Shown here: positions 1 through 12,790 of the stretch, piece after piece
How the letters are laid out: each line of letters starts with the position of its first letter
Position numbering within the stretch: position 1 is the stretch's first letter
Origin: Datnioides undecimradiatus
Taxonomy: Eukaryota; Chordata; Actinopteri; Lobotiformes; Datnioididae
Direction: 5' to 3'
DNA: 64,000 bases
Assembly (NCBI GenBank): GCA_008933995.1
Contig: WARS01000046.1
Coordinates: 8,756,526-8,820,525, forward strand
Position numbers and translations under genes: made by a program
The notes under the pieces: model-generated
Database searches by the model: none
Seen by the model: only the letters and a program-made list of their open reading frames with translations
What the model was told of the DNA's origin: nothing

Positions 1-674
1 TAAACATTTGTTTTCCATGTATGCCGTGTATAAAACAATAAGAAGCACAATTGAGTTCACAACTTCCTTAGCACCTTCTGTACATGTTGTGTTTATAGCT
101 TTTTAGGCATTTTTAACTGTTTTAACAACGGCAATATCACCAAACACAAACGCCAAATACTGCCTATAATGTATCACAGCTGCTTCCACTGCACACCTGC
201 CCCCTTGTCTTTATGTGGTCTGCAGTGTCCAGGCTGCAGGTTGACTGCTGTAAATCTGTCAATACATTGACGTGACACATTGCAAAACTACACAAGGCCT
301 ACTGTATCCCATCACCGCAGCTTAAAGAAGCGGTTATTTGTTACAAAGAATGCACCAAAAACTCTTCATATCATAATTGAAACCAAGGTCACTATAAACT
401 CACTTCCTATCAAATCATTTCAGCGACACTGCAACACTCATGACGTAAAATCATAATATCACGTTAGCACATAGCAGACACAAATTAGACCATGATTTCA
501 TCGTTATGAACTCTGTTTTGACCGCTGATGTAGAACATCAAATAAATTTCCTGTAACACTGATTTTTTTCGATAGGTTTTACCAGGCCTTTACCAAAACA
601 ACTCCGTGTGAACAAGCCTGTGTGTGTGTGTGTCTTTCTGGCCCATATCGCTGTAAAAGTCACAGTCTACATAC

Positions 675-1095
675 CTCGACCGTTAAACAGGACATTTAAC
701 CATCGTGGCCGCTCGTGGATAGCAAGTAAATGCGACGGAATCAGGCGCGCGCGGAGTGTTTTCATGTCACGGGAAGCGCAAGAGTGAGCCGCATACAGCA
801 GGACAAAAGGTGACTGTGCCCTGATTGACACCTGTTTAAAAAACACTATTTCATCCTCATCACCGCCGTTGTGTATGACCTTACTAAGGACAGCGTCGGC
901 TTTTTAAAAGGGAAGGTGAAGTTGTCGTTTCCGCCCGCCGCGCCTGTCCGCGTGCCGTTTGTATGACTTGGTTGTGAGCCGCAGCGAGTGGAGAGGGGAG
1001 GGGCTGTTTGTAGCATCATAGGGGCGGGACTTGTGGGGAAGAGACCAATCAACGCTGGATACAGCCACTGATATGAGCTCAATTGGTTGTCCCCT
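675..1095 (-). promoter_or_regulatory. Orphan CpG-rich promoter / non-coding first exon
   Basis: This stretch is richer in GC and CpG than its AT-rich surroundings (for example the CGCGCG run near 746). Two CCAAT boxes sit at its right side, CCAAT at about 1045 and its complement ATTGG at about 1083. On the minus strand a good splice donor (GAG then GTATGT) falls at 675/674. The simplest reading is a promoter plus first, probably non-coding, exon of a minus-strand gene whose body lies left of the window. The first short reading frame near the donor stops at once, so no coding sequence is claimed. A plus-strand or bidirectional promoter is also possible. No gene name can be given. Confidence 0.4.
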
Positions 1096-1099
1096 ATTA

Positions 1100-4000
1100 A
1101 ATAGCGTTTTAATTTGGAATATTTTACTACAAGTGTGGGGGAGACAGTTTGCAAAGGGTATTTCCCAAATGAAAGGTTGTTACTGACATGATACCAGGGC
1201 CAGATCAATCCACTAGAGGGCAAAAGAGAAGCATGCCCCTGCTGATTCCCATTTTCTTTGTATTCAAGTACTGTACTTGAATACAAAGTCTATTTGTATT
1301 TTATTTACATATTTCCAGTTGGTGCTACTTTATACATTTACTCCTCCACACCTCAGAGGAAAATGATGCATTTGTAGATATATAAACAATTTCAAACTGT
1401 CTTGGATCAGCTGGACAGCTGGCCGTTTTACTTTAGATGCTTCAAATAGAATTTGCTACATATACATATACATACATACATATAGTATATACTTTTACCT
1501 AAGTAAAGGAAGAAAGGAATTCCTTTGTTAGATGTTGGCTAAGCAACAGATGTATTCATTTTCTAAATTCAAGCAAATAGGGAAGATCTACAGAACACCC
1601 CGAGGCCCATGTACACCACAAAAAACAAAATGTTCTCAGCTAAAATTGATACTAAAGACTGTTTTTTAAAGCAAAAAAATAACTAGAGTCAAATGCCCAT
1701 AAGCCCATATAATTAACAGAGCTGGAGTGAGAGCCTGACAGTAAAGTTCAGGCTCTGATTCAGAAAACTGTTTACATCCATATTTGGATTTACTGATTCA
1801 ACTGATGAATTTTTACAGTTAACCAGACTGAATTCTGTTAAATCTTTGAAAACTATGGAAACAACACACAAACAAATGACCTCCTATGATGTGACATGCA
1901 ATGTTTAATGTGACCAAATATAACCAGGCTGTGGACTACATTGCAGATTAGAATTAGAAGAATAACATCTTTTGTCTTGGCAGTTCATGAGAAAATAAAT
2001 ATTTGAATGAATTTACTTTATATGAAATATGAAAATGAATTTATCCCTTTAAATATACACAGTACAGTACAGACAGTACATGACAGACACAGTTAACATA
2101 CTGTCAGTCAAATCCCATTGAACGTTACATAGTTTGTATTACTTACATGATTGTACCTTTGTGCAACTTCACTGAACTGAACTAATGGTTGATGTTAACA
2201 TGATGATACAATACTGGGTCACATAGATGTTATTAATTAGTTTTAATGGTCATTTGAGCAGTGAGCAATCATTAATTAAGCTAAATGAAGCATTTTTCCC
2301 ATTGTCTGTAGAAAAAAACACTAGGCCACCATATGTTTAGTTTGGATTGTACACATCAAAACCAAGAAATATGCTATCTAGATGAAAAAAAACTACCCGT
2401 ACTCACACAGAGGACACTTATCAACTCTTCCGTCAGTACTGTTGAAAAAATAGAAATAATTAAACTGCAACAATATGAAAGAATAGTCTTGATAAGCAGC
2501 AACACTGACACCTGCTGGTACAGAAGTTGAAGTAAGCGTATTGTGTATATTATATATTGTATTGTGTATATACTGGACAGTTTGTAATGTACACAAGTGA
2601 GTCAGGTTCATTTGAAAACTGCAACTCTAAAGCACATGAATGTTTGAAGAGGCTGCAAGAAGAAGGACAATACAATTCAGACTGTGGCCTATTTCACTTT
2701 CCAATACCCTAAAATGAAACAAACGCTGAAACACCATTCTTTAGTTTTACCTCCAGTATTTTCCTAGACTTTCTGGAACCCACTTTAATTCCAAAACTGA
2801 TAGGCATTATTATAAGTTCATGTTATATCAATATGCAATGAAAGGCCTTGATTAAAACTGTACTTCAGAGAAGTTAACCTCAATGATGGTTTGGTTTCCA
2901 TCTTGAGACTTTCTAGCATCTTTGAAATTGAATTGAAAATTGTCCAACTGTCTTAAATTGTCACATAAAATCAGCAAATTGTGATTCCATTTAATGCTTT
3001 ATCATACCAGGCATCCAAATCTCTCTGATTTTTAATGATTACATCAAAAGAATAAGCTGATTTTGTGGATCCTCATAACGAACAGTTTGTTGTTAACAAC
3101 AAAAAGTACTCCAGATGCTGTCGTGTCCTCATCTACTCTACATTACCGATCCGTGTCTTAGTTTGTCAGGTCAGTTTGTGCTCAATTCAGTTGCCCTTTG
3201 TTAGTACTTTAGTTTAATTATGCATGGTCAATCTCTTTTATGGGTCCAGGGGTCATTTTGTTAATTCTTTGCTTTTTTGAAAAAGGAACCAGTGTTTCTC
3301 TGGTCTACTCGATCTGTCCCTGACAGCAATAGGTTATGAAAGAGCTTCCTGACTGTAATACTTTTTAGTATTATACCCTGAAAATCACAGGTATTTTAGC
3401 CAATAGACTTGTGTGTGTTTCACCTTAAGTTTTGTTTGGAGTAATATTCAGGGCCTGTGAAGTGTCATTTAGGGTGATAATGTTCTTGATATTACCTGGG
3501 ATCTCAAACACATTTAAATATTTGCTTGATTTTGTTTTTCCTGGAGTTTTGGTGTTTGTACCTTAACAGCTCAGCTTGAAACTATGCTAGCAGGATGTGG
3601 GTGACGGAAGGTGGCAAACATGTTCTGCTGGTGAGGAGCAAGGTGCCTGCAGATACCTCAGTGTCTTATGCTGCAAAAGTAACTTTAAGTAGTTGCATGT
3701 AGTTCTCAAATTATTAAGCCCTACAACACAGCACCTTTTTTGTCATTTCTATCCTTCTATCTGTACAAAGCAATATGTGAGTTATCTTTCATAGCCTTAA
3801 GTAAATATTGTTTGTTGATACCAATAGTACTTAATGACAATAGTTATTTTGAGAAAAATGTATGAATAAATAAAACATTTCCAAAGCTGTCCATTTCCTA
3901 AAAACAGGGGAAATGATGTTTCTAGACAGCCATCATTAGAAACATGACAGCATTGGTCATGCTCTTCATATGCTTAAAAAGGCATGCATGAAATTGCTTC

Positions 4001-4800
4001 ACTGAGAAGAAGGTAACTGTGGACTGCTGTCTTTACTGACTTCAGCACAGCAGCCTGCAGTTCATGTCACATCGCCTCCCTTTTTGTGGGTAGCTGCATC
4101 ACACGTACTTGGTGAAGTCTAAAGTTTCTTCTGAGAACTGAAACAGAGCAAATTGCTCATCTGTAGAATGCAAAAGGGAAAAAACAGAAGTCAGATTTCA
4201 TTTTGGTTCTGACCATGAGCAAGGAGTTTGTCTTTTCGTCTGCTGTGAAATGAACGTAAATGGCATACTTCAGAAGATATTTCAAATAGGAGTTGAATAG
4301 ACAAGGACATCTCTACACCAACCAACAAGGATGGATGTTAATTTTCCTTTTTTGTTTCAGCAGAGATGGTGAGCCACCCTTGAATCAACATAATTAGAGG
4401 AAAATTCAGTAACGCGCGTTCTCTACTGAAGACAAAAAGGAATTGGAATTTTTTTGAGGGGGTTTTGGGGGAGACAAAGAACAATTTTACGCACTTCATT
4501 TGGTAACACATGTTGAATCTTATGTCATCAGCATAAAGGAAGAGTCTAGTTGGAAATGTGCTTTCAAGTTAGTAGTTTTGGTACCTTTTATGTGGGATTA
4601 GAAGTACTTATATATTTTCCACAGTCAGTATAATCTGACAAAAATGTTTATGTTTATAAGATCGTAATGTATGAATGAGATTATTTCTTCTTTAATAAAA
4701 AAACAAAGTCTAGAACTTTACACTCTCAGCCTTCGTGTACATTAATTAATACAACACTGAATACATTAAGTAATGGTAACTTGGTCTTGATGACACTGAT
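1100..4800. other. AT-rich intergenic stretch, no gene seen
   Basis: No exon with consistent splice sites or family resemblance was found in this stretch. It is AT-rich with scattered short tandem TA/CA runs (for example near 1460-1490 and 2540-2575) and a few short open frames that look like chance. The last 100 bases hold a TGACGTGAC element (about 4802-4810), which may belong to the promoter of the small plus-strand gene that follows. Confidence 0.5.
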
Positions 4801-4826
4801 GTGACGTGACATACATGCGACAGACA

Positions 4827-5712
4827 ATGGCGACTGGTTTTAGTGACCCTGTAAGTTTTTTCCTTTAGGCTGAAATTAACATATCTGTACAAGTATTGGG
4901 GAAACTATGTAGAAGTAGTGCAGTTTGGAAAGATGCTGTTTGTATGAGGATGTGGTTTAACTTGGTGACCTACTCTGGGCGAAGTCTGTTCATTTAATAG
5001 AAGCACTAGCCTTGTTAGCACGTTAAACAACTCAAAATTAATTTTAAAAAATGAATGAAAATGAAAAATCTGAAATTGTTACCATTTAGTATCATAATAT
5101 TGGCGTTGTATTATATATTACATTTACAAAATACATTTGGGTGATACTGCAGATTTCCATCGAGTGCGAGTCTAATCCTGATGGACTTCCTGGTCAAGTT
5201 GTTTACGACGATGAAACATTCCCGATTGCTTTTCAGCAAGTAAGGTTTACACCATTTTAAGTGTACAGTCAAAATATAGCTAATATATCTAAGTATATGA
5301 TCTTAAGTGATGCATTTTTATGTTGTGTTATGTGTTTTGTTCTTTCTTTTGCGTGGCCAGGATACTATAGAGCAGACTGCTGCTGCTGATGATGGGCAAG
5401 GCCTTTACAGGTTAAGAAAGCCACCTTTATTTTTGTTGCAGCACACCACATCACATCACAGCATATAAAAACATTAAAGCTGCAGTGCAGGACTTCAAGG
5501 ACAAGGCACTGTGGCTTATATCAACTAAACATATAAACATGACTAACTATGAAATAAATTAAAATAGATTACGCTTTGTGCATGCAGTGTGCCAGCTTAC
5601 TTTGGTAATGTTCTCATTAACTAATTTATTGTGTGTGTTACTGCACAGTTCTGTGAGACCTTTCCAATTTCCACAAGGACACCTAGATGGATGTGGATCC
5701 TGCAGAGACTGA
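4827..5712 (+). CDS. Small multi-exon gene of unknown function (about 74 aa)
   Basis: I do not recognise this protein. Four exons join in phase: 4827-4850, 5153-5239, 5361-5410 and 5649-5712. The joins use donors GTAAGT, GTAAGG and GTTAAG, and acceptors ending TGCAG, GCCAG and CACAG. The predicted product begins MATGFSDP, is acidic in the middle (VVYDDETFPIAFQQ, then DTIEQTAAADDGQG) and ends with a short Cys-containing tail (GCGSCRD) before TGA. The ATG has a strong context (A at -3, G at +4); an in-frame ATG lies four codons upstream at 4815. No signal peptide, membrane segment or named domain is visible. A further exon-like stretch at 5897-5968 (HEADDEDNWEHLQPSG, then stop) is open in the same frame, but two stops lie between, so an alternative isoform, a degraded gene or a wrong last exon are all possible. 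A TGACGTGAC element precedes the start, and AATAAA occurs at 6195-6200. It would be tail-to-tail with mtfr2. Confidence 0.45.
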
Positions 5713-5968
5713 CAGTAACTCACTAGCCAGGTAAAAAAAAGAAAAGAAAAAACAGATTGCTCTTCAATATACTGTTGCTTCACATTTATTTGATATGATT
5801 TGTGCATGTATTCTATATTGGATAGTTACATACTAGACACAATATTTAGAACAAAGTGTTTGTAAACTTAAGTTCTGTTGTATTTTTCACAATCAGCATG
5901 AAGCGGATGACGAAGATAACTGGGAACATCTACAGCCATCAGGCATCCCCGTCATGGCTTTTCAATAG

Positions 5969-7565
5969 TTTGTTTATTCCTAGAGAACTTTGACAAACAT
6001 CTGAATTATAGTGTTGACACTAAATCCTCACTAAAAAATCACATTAAATTTGAGTGTTGCAGCAAGATATGACTACATACAGGCTCACCAGAGAAATGAC
6101 GTTTATACTTTTAAATGAAATTTACAGAGCTCTGTGTTATTTAATTAAAGCTACATTTGTTAAAAATGACACTCCATGTAAAGACACTTGCAATAATAAA
6201 ATTTGCTTGTCAAACCTCAAGAGCCTTAAATTACAGAGTGCAAACTGCTCAAATTCTGCATATTAACAGTTACCACTTAGTACTTGCTTTGTTAAATATG
6301 CCTTGGGTTTATTATCAAAATGCATACTGTGGCTTGACAAATTAAAGGTGAGGTGGTTTATAATGAATAATAATACTGTGACATCAGACTTTGATAAAGG
6401 CCACAGTTAAACCCAGATGTATCAAGGATACCTACATTACAGAAATTGAGAGGAACACCCAGCTGACTATGTATTGCAAAGAAAAGCAAGGTTTATTATC
6501 TTATACACATTCAGTCATTTGCTCAGTGTGAAGTATATCAAGAAAGTGTTGACTTACATTAACTTTTTACAAGTTTTGAAAAATGTAAGTTAAGCTGCCA
6601 TGATGCCAATTATTTTCAAGCCTCTACCAAGGAGTATTGGTACATAGTTGCTGGTTCAAATTAAGGTTTTCTTTGAGAACTGAAACAGACTTATCAGCTG
6701 ATCTTCAGAACCGTAGTGTTGAAAATGCAGAAGCATTAAATCTGGTGGGGAAGTGAAGACATTTATATACAGAAGTTTATATGTCATACATCAGAACAAA
6801 GAATGTCACCACCAAGGAAAAGTTACTCAGAAGTTACTAATTGCTCTCAGGATCTCAGGAAAGGAGCTGTATTGTATTTTGCTTTCCGTGAGTTTTCACA
6901 GAAAGCTGAAAGACATTGTGTGCATGAATGCCTGTTTCAAATTCGATAACGTCTGACTGATGTAAAGTTTTCAGATATATGCTGAAACTGGATTTAAACA
7001 TATACTGATATATTACAAAACACACAAGAACCGCAAAAAAGTGTATTAGTGCGCACAAACACTTTAATAAAAATAAAACATTTTGAAACAGCAGTTGCAT
7101 AGAATAGAGCTGTGTGAATCACCCATTGTTACTCGTGTCACTTGGTTGAGGTAGCCTAATGAGTAAGGCCTCATAAAGTGACTTTATAACCATTAAAACA
7201 GCTAGCTTCAAGCTACAGTGCCAACCTGCTTTAACATATTATGTCCTTCAAAAAGACATCACTACCGTATGAACAACATTGGAAAATAAGACTGCAAAAA
7301 ACAAGCAAAAACTGTACCAAAACCCTTATTCACAACAATCGCTGTAATATACATTCAAGCTTCCCAACAAAGACATACTTCACAGAAACAAGAACATTGT
7401 TCTTTGTGAGACAAACACAAGAATGAAAGGACAGATGAAAAGAGTTGAAATGTTAGTCAGTAGCTGCGGTAGAAATCCCCTTGTGAGGCACATCTGTGGA
7501 AGCTGCACATGGGATTGTAAAGGAGATGCCCAACTTTTGACATTTTGGGGTTAGAAGTTCCAGAA
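5969..7565 (-). other. mtfr2: 3' UTR of mtfr2 (extent inferred)
   Basis: Below the mtfr2 stop codon there is no further coding exon. AATAAA signals on the minus strand (TTTATT on the plus strand) lie at 6492-6497 and 6308-6313 and would end the transcript about 1.1 to 1.3 kb after the stop. The 3' end of the small plus-strand gene converges on the same interval, so the two transcripts may nearly meet or overlap. The UTR extent is inferred from signals only. Confidence 0.45.
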
Positions 7566-10500
7566 TCAGAGATGCAGGCGTCCCTGGCTGCGCCTGGTAT
7601 GGATAGGAACCTAGAAAAGAAGCATCAGATAAGTAGACCTGGCAGGCAGCTTAAATTTAAAAAGTTCTGATTTTAGTAATAAGACACGGGTGGACAATTA
7701 AAACTACATTTTGCAACAAAGACATTTGTCTGGCCTCACTGTGTATCTTTGCATGTTTGCGCAGCTGCCATTATGTTGCCTTGAAAACCCAAATCAGATA
7801 AATTGTTACTGTCAGGTGTCCATTAACACATGGGACATAGTGAGGGGTCACTTAAAAATGCTTTGAGGCAAAAACAAGTAGGGAGGACGGCAAGAAGAGT
7901 TTCACTTAGTAACACAATAATACCAACAAACTAACCAACAGTTATAGCGGTAGACCGGCAGTTGCCGTGTTCTGCAAAGTAAATTTAGTGATTTTGTCCA
8001 AGGAATCTGGCTGCTACTCCTCTGGTTCTCCTACTGCTTCTCTAAACTGGGGTTGATGCTGACCAAGATATACTGAAGGTAATAAACAGACGATAGACAA
8101 GTAACTTAAAAAACCTTGCTTCAGAAAACCCAAACTATACCTTCACAGATACTGTACTGCACTAATGATTATGTTCTTTCTTAGAGCATGAGTCCCATTT
8201 TTCGAACACACCAAGGAATCATTAAATACCTTATAGTAAACAGAGGTGTGTGTGTGTGTCGTTGAAACAAACCTTATGTGTTTCTGGACTGCCGAATGGT
8301 GACAGTTCTAGTGAATTCTCTTTGTCTGAAGAATTGTTATGGCGATGCTGGGCAAACTTTCGCTTCAGTGCTTCAGCAATAAGAGCAGCGGGATCACTCA
8401 GCATTGCTGCGCCTCCCTTACTGTGTTTCCTTCCGACTGGTGTCCCTCCTGGTGATCTACGAAGAGAGGAAGGGAAAATGCTTTATCAAGGTATCAAGGT
8501 TTGTTGCAGGAAAAAAAAGTGTTAAGAAAATGAACTAGGAGATGATAAACAAAGGTGTAAACCTTCATATTTTAGAATACTGAAATTGGTATACCCATAT
8601 TCTGTCACTGCTGCTGCCTACCTCTCCACTGAACGCAATTTTACTTGATTTAAGTCCTTGAGAACATCCAGCATAGATGGGATCCCTTTAACTTTAGAGC
8701 CCCTGCTGAAGTCCTTGAGCTGCCCCTTATCAAGGTCTTTCCCGTCCTTCCTGCGCCGGATCAGCTCTAATACAGATGAAGACTCAGTGGAGGAGCCAGG
8801 GCAAGGAGGAGGTGGAGGTGGAGGAGGTGGAGGTGGAGGAGGAGCAGCACAGCGAGGTGTGGAGGTAAGAGCTGGAGGAGACATCAAAGGCATGTCTGGT
8901 GCATTCTGGGGCTCAATCAGACCTGGCAAAATGTTAAAAAGGGCCCGAAAAGTTATTATGAACCTGATATTTACGTGTGTGTTTTGTAAAGAGAAGTCCA
9001 AACAAGGAACAAAGAAAGTAAACCTGTAGATGGAGCGGTGGTAACAATCATGGCTATCTGAGCCCGTAGTTTGAGCAGCTCACTCTCCAGCATTGTGATC
9101 TTCTTCAAGGCTTCCGGATCAGTTGTCTGCCTGACAGATCTGCCTCCTCTCTCGGCTTGTTTCACAGACAGTCCCGGGTATCTCACCACATCCTGATTTA
9201 CAGTCATTTTTTTCTTTGGAGGCAAATAATTCCTGTGAAGTCCATACATTGGTTTTCCAATTATTTTAATTATTGTTCCCAAAGCAGTCTGGAAATGCAC
9301 TCATCTACACGTAAACACTTCATATGTCAGTATACATACTTCTTTAAAGGCAACATTTGCCCAATCCAAATGTCTGTTTTTAAAGCTGCAAAAATGTGTA
9401 AAAGATGTAAAGAACACACTTTTTAAAAATGAATTCAGTGGCAGTGACAGAAATACTGTGAACACATTGTCCTTCTTACTTTACTTATTAAAATATATAC
9501 AATAAGAATAATATTGTGTACAGTTTGATCATATAAAGGTATCTCTGACGCACAAATTATTTACTACACCTGCCTACAGAAAGCAAACCATTAAGCTTGC
9601 TTTAGATAAGTACAAGTACACAATATGGACAACAACCAAACAATGGCTTACAATGTGACAGACACTTAGCAGCTACGCTTACTTACTCACTTTATGGTCT
9701 CAGCTAGTGTAGCAGTATCACTGAGCAGCCAGAGCAGCAACGACGACTGACACTTTAAGCTTTTGCCCTTTTTTGTTCCAAAGTGTGAGCCACGCGAGCT
9801 GAGATGCGACCAAAACACGTCCTCTGATTGCTTCTACATAACGAGCAATAAACATACCTGATTTAAATTTTGGCACCTGTGCAGCTTTACAACACCTAAA
9901 ATTCCTGCTGTCGGTTGACATTCTGGCCCTAGAGGATTAATTCATGGTGCAAAACTCTAAAAATGGTGGAGAAAACAGCCAGCATGTCTGCCTGATCCAA
10001 AGCATTGGCGTCCCTCTTTGACACTGTGGTAAGACTGCTGTTTGGATTCTGGTTCGTAGCCTGTGATGATCCCCGACATGAAGCTTGAGTTTGACACAAA
10101 TTTTGATGTTTGCTCTCTGCTGAAGGTTGAGGTCCATGGTGACAATGGGGAAATGCACATGTGCAACATTGCAGAGGCTCTTTTGCAAGTGACAACATAA
10201 TGGCCTGTAACTCTGGTTCTATTGGTGATTGTGTGATATCACTCTGTGCACTGACTGCAACTATTATAGCTAGTAGCTGCTTGTTACCGGGCTGTGCTGC
10301 GTTAAGAACCAGCATCCACCTTCAGTCAACTCGACATTTTATGAAATTTACATTGCACATGTTTGCTCATATTTGGACGAAAGCTTTTGTCTGATAAACA
10401 GGTATAGTTTCACTCTCTAGCTATGCTATACTGTAAACTTGCACTACATATCTTACCTGGTCTTGGCAAAGCTGTCCCCCTCGTCCTCAAACACCCACAT

Positions 10501-11543
10501 GACGTCAGCAAATGAGGGGATGGCAGGCGTGTCTGCAGGGACGTCCACACAACCATGGGGCCTACAGGTGAGCAGGGGAATCTGATGACAAAACGGGGAC
10601 AAGGAGGGAATCACACACTGTGACGCTGACTACATGACAAAATAAAAGACCATTTCAGAAGTTGTGAATAATTGTTTCTCTTCTTTAAGTATAGTAATTG
10701 ATAGCTAAAATTTTGAATGACCACATACATGTTGTGCATAGTGATGATAAAGTAAGTAGAGTTTGGTTGTGCTCTATTTGTTCATTTATTGGTTGGTTTA
10801 GTGTGTCTGTAACCTATTCATTACATTTATTTATATTCATTTGTAGTCGCATTTACGTATTTGTGTGTTTAGTACCTATTAGTTGTGTTCAGTAAGTAAT
10901 GCTCTGTATGGACGATTATAGTAATAAACCTTTCATTTAAAAAGAACTTATTATGCAAGTTTGTGTGTATGAAGTATTACAGTCACCGTACAGAGATCTA
11001 ACATACTGCAGCAACATTAAGGTCAAAAATAAATGAGTTCATTTGCTATCATTGTTTTTACCTTTTCAAATGGTTGTGAGTTGAATTTAATGCAACATAA
11101 ATTCTATCATTTGTTACTTAACTTACTTTTACTTTCTCTTGGCAAAAAGCATATAGTTTCGCATTACCTGAGTTGAATTTGAGTTGTAGTTGTATCATTT
11201 TACTGTAGTGCAATCACCATCATAATAAATTCGACATTTAAATGGAAATTTTAAGTCTGTTAAAAAACCGAAAGCACTACAGTTACCTGAAAGTGGACAC
11301 GTGGTGTAGGAGCCAGAGGGAGGTTCGTCCCAATCATCCGCACAATGCTGCGATACTGACCGCACAGCTGACTGTCCCACACCGGGACCAGCTACAGCAC
11401 AGGCAACAAGACAACACACACACACACAAACACACACCTTGGTTTACAAATTCAGTCAGTTAGCTGGGCAGCCTCAATGACAATGAGAAGCCTCTTAATA
11501 TCCCTGGACTGCAGTTTCAGAATCAGCAACCATAGTGTAATAG

Positions 11544-11612
<69 letters not shown>

Positions 11613-11701
11613 TGAGTGTCTGCACTCACCATGTCTGGAGGCACTCCAAAGTATTCCAGGACAATGTGCAGCACATCCAGAATATCCTCTACTAAAGACA
11701 T
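7566..11701 (-). CDS. mtfr2: Mitochondrial fission regulator 2 (MTFR family), 346 aa
   Basis: Coding exons in transcript order: 11701-11630, 11391-11287, 10581-10457, 9232-9024, 8922-8622, 8456-8273 and 7610-7566; total 1041 nt, all phases joining. The N-terminus (MSLVEDILDV ... EYFGVPPDM) resembles MTFR2 more than MTFR1. Further family blocks are YRSIVRMIGTNLPL (about residues 39-52), PSFADVMWVFEDEG, a coiled ALKKITMLESELLKLRAQIA segment, a 13-proline run (about 198-210), VLELIRRRK, MLDVLKDLNQVKLRSVERSP, a DPAALIAEALKRKF helix, and a DKEN...SPFGSPET tail. The last two blocks and the SPGG junction favour MTFR2. MTFR proteins act at mitochondria and promote fission; human MTFR2 is about 385 aa, so this one is slightly short. 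An in-frame ATG at 11722 could extend the N-terminus by 7 residues; I chose 11701 because MSL matches the family start. It is transcribed divergently from armc1l. MTFR1 is the alternative name. Confidence 0.9.
8805..8850. repeat. Imperfect GGA/GGT trinucleotide run (polyproline codons)
   Basis: This run of GGAGGTGGA-type triplets on the plus strand is read on the minus strand as the polyproline stretch of mtfr2. Codon mixing (CCA, CCT, CCC) suggests the prolines are selected rather than a young pure microsatellite. The other strand gives a polyglycine shadow frame, which is not a gene. Confidence 0.7.
11546..11605. repeat. (TG)n microsatellite beside mtfr2 exon donor
   Basis: An uninterrupted TG dinucleotide run of about 30 units continues as a few imperfect units to about 11619. 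In the mtfr2 transcript it is a (CA)n run starting roughly 20-25 nt after the 5' splice site (GTGAGT, next to 11630) of the first coding exon. See findings for a possible splicing role. Confidence 0.9.
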
Positions 11702-12680
11702 TTGGAGGACTTTTTCAGGCACCAGCCTATGAGCTCCTTTTTCTGCTGACGGACTAGATCAGAGGCCAACACAGGACGGGTCCCACTAAGTCACATACTT
11801 TACACCTGGAACAAATGCAAGTATAAAACAGTTAACACTATGAAAGAGGATTAAGTTTCAAGGATTAAGTGTCAAAAGTTAAATTCCTAAAACACACTAC
11901 AAATTTACAAATCAAACAAGAAATCTTAGTCCCTTTTAATTATTAAGAATTGATAAATTATTTAATTAGTAATTTTACACTTTAAATAGTTTGAGTAGTC
12001 TGTGTTGAATGATTCATGCCAAAAAACATATTTCTGATCTGCCACTACAATATGAACCCTCCAGACATCTCAGATCATGTAGGACAGAAGTGCCTACAGC
12101 CCAAACAAAATAGGACTTTAACGGCACTGTATTTAATAACTCATTCCATTTAATATAAATTTAAAAGAAATGTTCTGTGTCTTCTCTTGTGTTTCTTTAA
12201 CATTTGTCTGAATGCCTTTTTAGGTCTTATTTAAACACTTTGAACTGCTTTGTTGTTGAAAAGAGCTACATGGAAAACCCTATACTGAAATAGATCAAAT
12301 GCTAGTAACTTAAAACTAATTTGGATCTCATATTTTAAGCAAACGTTCAACGAGCTCCTGGAGTCCCTCATCCAACTGTCAAAGTGTCCTCTAGTGGCAT
12401 CACAGAATGATGCTCGTAGAGGCAGAGGTTTCCGTTTGTACCGCCGGGTACGACATCGGCTAACGAATCGCATTGGATCGGCAAGTTGGAATGTTCATAG
12501 TAGATTTTTTTATTTTTTAGTAGATCAATTTTAACTGACAAGGAACAACATAATACTCAGGGCAGTGCAGGCAGGCTGCAAGCTGAACGCAGTGTGTCCC
12601 TAAAGCTGCATGGCTCATCAAAAGTACAATGCACGACGCCAGAAAACACGCTGGATAAACGCGAACATGTGTGTACTTAC

Positions 12681-12790
12681 CGTGGGCTCGTTGCCTTGTC
12701 GAAACGTACATTTATAGCTACATTTGTCTGAGATGTTTATATTCACCAGTAATATAAAATTGTAACTGACGATGAACACGTTCAAGTTGC
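12681..12790 (-). other. mtfr2: Non-coding first exon of mtfr2 (5' UTR)
   Basis: A consensus minus-strand donor (ACG then GTAAGT) lies at 12681/12680. Immediately upstream is the CCAAT-box promoter. The coding exon at 11701 needs an upstream exon, and this is the best candidate. The transcription start is guessed at about 12780-12800. Confidence 0.55.

Noticed and set aside
846..1286. 146-codon minus-strand frame over the CpG-rich promoter
   Set aside because: Spans CCAAT boxes and promoter sequence and has no family resemblance; GC-rich sequence lowers stop frequency.
8658..9029. Plus-strand frame with a polyglycine run
   Set aside because: Exact antisense shadow of the mtfr2 polyproline exon.
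7566..11701. Calling the gene mtfr1 because it adjoins an ARMC1-like gene
   Set aside because: The N-terminal MSL...EYFGVP block, the SPGG junction and the KEN...SPFGSPET tail fit MTFR2 better, and MAP7 next door agrees with the 6q23 locus.
11477..11757. Frames encoding Cys-Val or Thr-His repeats
   Set aside because: Translations of the (TG)n/(CA)n microsatellite, not proteins.
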